Assembly (NCBI GenBank): GCA_016742175.1
Contig: JACVCH010000004.1
Coordinates: forward strand, 186,001-250,000
From: Rhizobiaceae bacterium
Lineage (GTDB): Bacteria > Pseudomonadota > Alphaproteobacteria > Rhizobiales > Rhizobiaceae
Reading direction: 5' to 3'
Length of the DNA stretch: 64,000 nucleotides
Both the position numbers and the translations under genes were made by a program. The notes beneath the pieces were generated by a model. The model was not told where the DNA came from and did not search any database. It was given only the letters and a program-made list of their open reading frames with translations. This document shows, one piece after another, positions 62,574 through 64,000 of the stretch. Within the stretch, counting starts at the first letter, position 1. Each line of letters begins with the position of its first letter.

Positions 62574-64000
62574 ATGGACGAAACTCCGCAGATCGAGACG
62601 AGCCGTCCGCAGGGACCCTACCGGGTCCTGGCGCGCAAATATCGCCCGCGCGACTTTTCCACCCTGATCGGCCAGGAGCCGATGGTGCGCACGCTCACCA
62701 ACGCGTTCGCCACCGGCCGCATCGCGCAGGCCTGGATGCTGACCGGCGTGCGCGGCGTCGGCAAGACGACCACCGCCCGCATCCTCGCCCGCGCGCTCAA
62801 CTACAAGACCGACGCCGTCAGCCAGCCGACCGTCGACCTCTCGGTCCCCGGCGAGCATTGCGAAGCGATCATGGAAGGCCGCCATGTCGACGTGGTCGAG
62901 ATGGACGCCGCCTCGCATACCGGCATCGACGACATTCGCGAGATCATCGAGCAGGTTCGCTATGCGCCGGTTTCCGCGCGCTACAAGGTCTACATCATCG
63001 ACGAAGTGCACATGCTCTCGACGCAGGCCTTCAACGGCCTGTTGAAGACGCTCGAGGAGCCGCCGCCGCACGTCAAGTTCATCTTCGCGACGACCGAAAT
63101 CCGCAAGGTGCCGATCACTGTGCTGTCGCGCTGCCAGCGCTTCGACCTGCGCCGCGTCGATGCCGGGCTGCTGACCGCCCATCTGCGCGGCATCGCGCAA
63201 AAGGAGGACGTCGCGATCGACGACGACGCGCTCGCGATGATCGCGCGGGCTGCGGAGGGCTCGGTGCGCGATTCGCTGTCGATCCTCGATCAGGCGATCG
63301 CGCACGGTTCGGGCACGGTGACCGCCGAGGCGGTGCGCGACATGCTCGGCCTTGCCGACCGCGCCCGCGTCATCGACCTCTTCGAACTCCTGATGAAGGG
63401 CGACGTCGCCGGCGCGCTGGGTGAATTCCGCGGCCAGTACGATGCCGGCGCGGACCCCGCGACCGTCCTCACCGACCTTGCCGAGTTCAACCATCTCGTC
63501 ACCCGCATCCGTTTCGTGCCGAACGCCGCCGACGACGCCTCCATCTCGCAGGAAGAGCGCCAGCGCGGGCGCGAATATGCGGACGGGCTTTCGGTGCGCG
63601 TCCTGTCGCGCACATGGCAGATGCTCTTGAAGGGCATCACCGAGGTGCAGAGCGCGTCGCGGCCGGTGAGCGCCGCCGAGATGGTGCTGATCCGCATCGC
63701 CCATGCCGCGACGCTGCCGACGCTCGACGAGGCGCTGAAGTCGCTGGAAGGCGACGCGCCGGTGCGCACGCTGCTGCAGGGCACGCCGCAAACGACCCCG
63801 ACCAGCGCCCGCGCGCCGGCGCCAGTCGATGCCATTGCCGCGCAGCCCGTCGCGGTGGGATCGAATGGCGGCGGACAGACGATGCGGCTGGTGCGCACTG
63901 AGCCTGAGCCCTTACCCGTCGCCGCGCCGCAGCCGCAGGTCGAGGAAGCGCCCGCCGGGCCGCGCATCGCGTCGATGACCGATCTCGTCGCCTTGTGCGA
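62574..64000 (+). CDS. dnaX: DNA polymerase III subunit gamma/tau (5' part)
   Basis: The first 475 codons of dnaX; the gene runs off the right edge. Residues 14-30 read PYRVLARKYRPRDFSTLIG, the standard DnaX opening. Walker A is GVRGVGKTTTAR (about 59-70), the DEVH-like Walker B is IIDEVHMLS (about 141-149) and the SRC sensor motif VLSRCQRF is near 184. Three of the four zinc cysteines of E. coli DnaX are missing; only the Cys in PGEHCEAIMEGRHVD remains. The region after about 385 is Pro/Ala-rich. ATG 62574 is the first start after ffs. Confidence 0.96.
   Translation, partial: MDETPQIETSRPQGPYRVLARKYRPRDFSTLIGQEPMVRTLTNAFATGRIAQAWMLTGVRGVGKTTTARILARALNYKTDAVSQPTVDLSVPGEHCEAIMEGRHVDVVEMDAASHTGIDDIREIIEQVRYAPVSARYKVYIIDEVHMLSTQAFNGLLKTLEEPPPHVKFIFATTEIRKVPITVLSRCQRFDLRRVDAGLLTAHLRGIAQKEDVAIDDDALAMIARAAEGSVRDSLSILDQAIAHGSGTVTAEAVRDMLGLADRARVIDLFELLMKGDVAGALGEFRGQYDAGADPATVLTDLAEFNHLVTRIRFVPNAADDASISQEERQRGREYADGLSVRVLSRTWQMLLKGITEVQSASRPVSAAEMVLIRIAHAATLPTLDEALKSLEGDAPVRTLLQGTPQTTPTSARAPAPVDAIAAQPVAVGSNGGGQTMRLVRTEPEPLPVAAPQPQVEEAPAGPRIASMTDLVALC

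Noticed and set aside
62441-63424. A 327-codon frame over the dnaX start
   Set aside because: Arg/Ala-rich phase of dnaX; the true phase gives DnaX motifs in order.

Overview
The window is a high-GC, gene-dense stretch of an alphaproteobacterial chromosome, most likely from the order Hyphomicrobiales (Rhizobiales). The main reasons are a full-length cyclic beta-1,2-glucan synthase (NdvB/ChvB type) beside its exporter NdvA/ChvA and an OpgC-type glucan modifier; an ars operon of the Sinorhizobium kind (arsR, aqpS, arsC, arsH); a cycM / kdsB-pheA arrangement; and a DnaX whose zinc-module cysteines are mostly gone. No insertion sequence, prophage, CRISPR array or tRNA gene was seen. No gene-free stretch exceeds about 300 bases. 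The genus cannot be fixed by eye.

Layout. 1-821: the 5' end of a family-25 glycosyltransferase gene and a Pro/Ala-rich unknown. 876-5815: a TetR regulator divergent from an RND efflux pair, with a perfect palindromic operator between them. 6029-17978: ndvB, ndvA, opgC, closed by a strong bidirectional terminator. 18054-22750 (minus): a branched-chain amino-acid type ABC uptake operon, livG-livF-binding protein-livH-livM. 23005-25644 (minus): an arsenic operon arsR-arsC(thioredoxin type)-aqpS-arsC(glutaredoxin type)-arsH, every joint tight or overlapping. 25745-28245: an AI-2E family membrane protein convergent with a MATE exporter. 28322-31297 (minus): ECF sigma factor, anti-sigma factor, a 46-residue lipoprotein, a fasciclin-domain protein and a Tat-exported MsrB. 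31432-36837: argB, a HigBA-like toxin-antitoxin pair, a DMT transporter, a HAD nucleotidase, small unknowns, a copper chaperone and a LOG-family protein. 37027-40056: dapD, a DUF805 protein, dapE and a membrane protein. 40047-42763 (minus): def-fmt-GNAT-truA. 42866-49493: rmuC, a flavin monooxygenase-like enzyme, a mosaic inverted repeat, a TadD-like lipoprotein, an M17 aminopeptidase coupled to an NlpC/P60 protein, and a hydroxyacid dehydrogenase. 49517-57958 (minus): a yejA-yejA-yejB-yejE-yejF oligopeptide importer operon with a PIN-type toxin-antitoxin pair lying between yejE and yejF. 58117-64000: cytochrome cycM, kdsB-pheA, hit-nudC (minus), the SRP RNA and the start of dnaX.

How the genes work together. 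Several blocks concern the cell envelope: LPS sugars (GT25, kdsB), periplasmic glucan synthesis, export and decoration (ndvB/ndvA/opgC), efflux (RND, MATE), peptide uptake (yej) and an ECF-controlled periplasmic module (fasciclin, lipoprotein, MsrB). The rest is housekeeping: lysine, arginine and phenylalanine synthesis, translation initiation and protein N-terminal processing, SRP and the DNA polymerase clamp loader. The observations most worth following are the SigK/RskA-like module with its FAS1 protein, lipoprotein and periplasmic MsrB; the toxin-antitoxin pair translationally fused into the yej operon; and the arsR start region, where an inverted repeat places the ribosome binding site in a loop and the start codon at the end of a stem.
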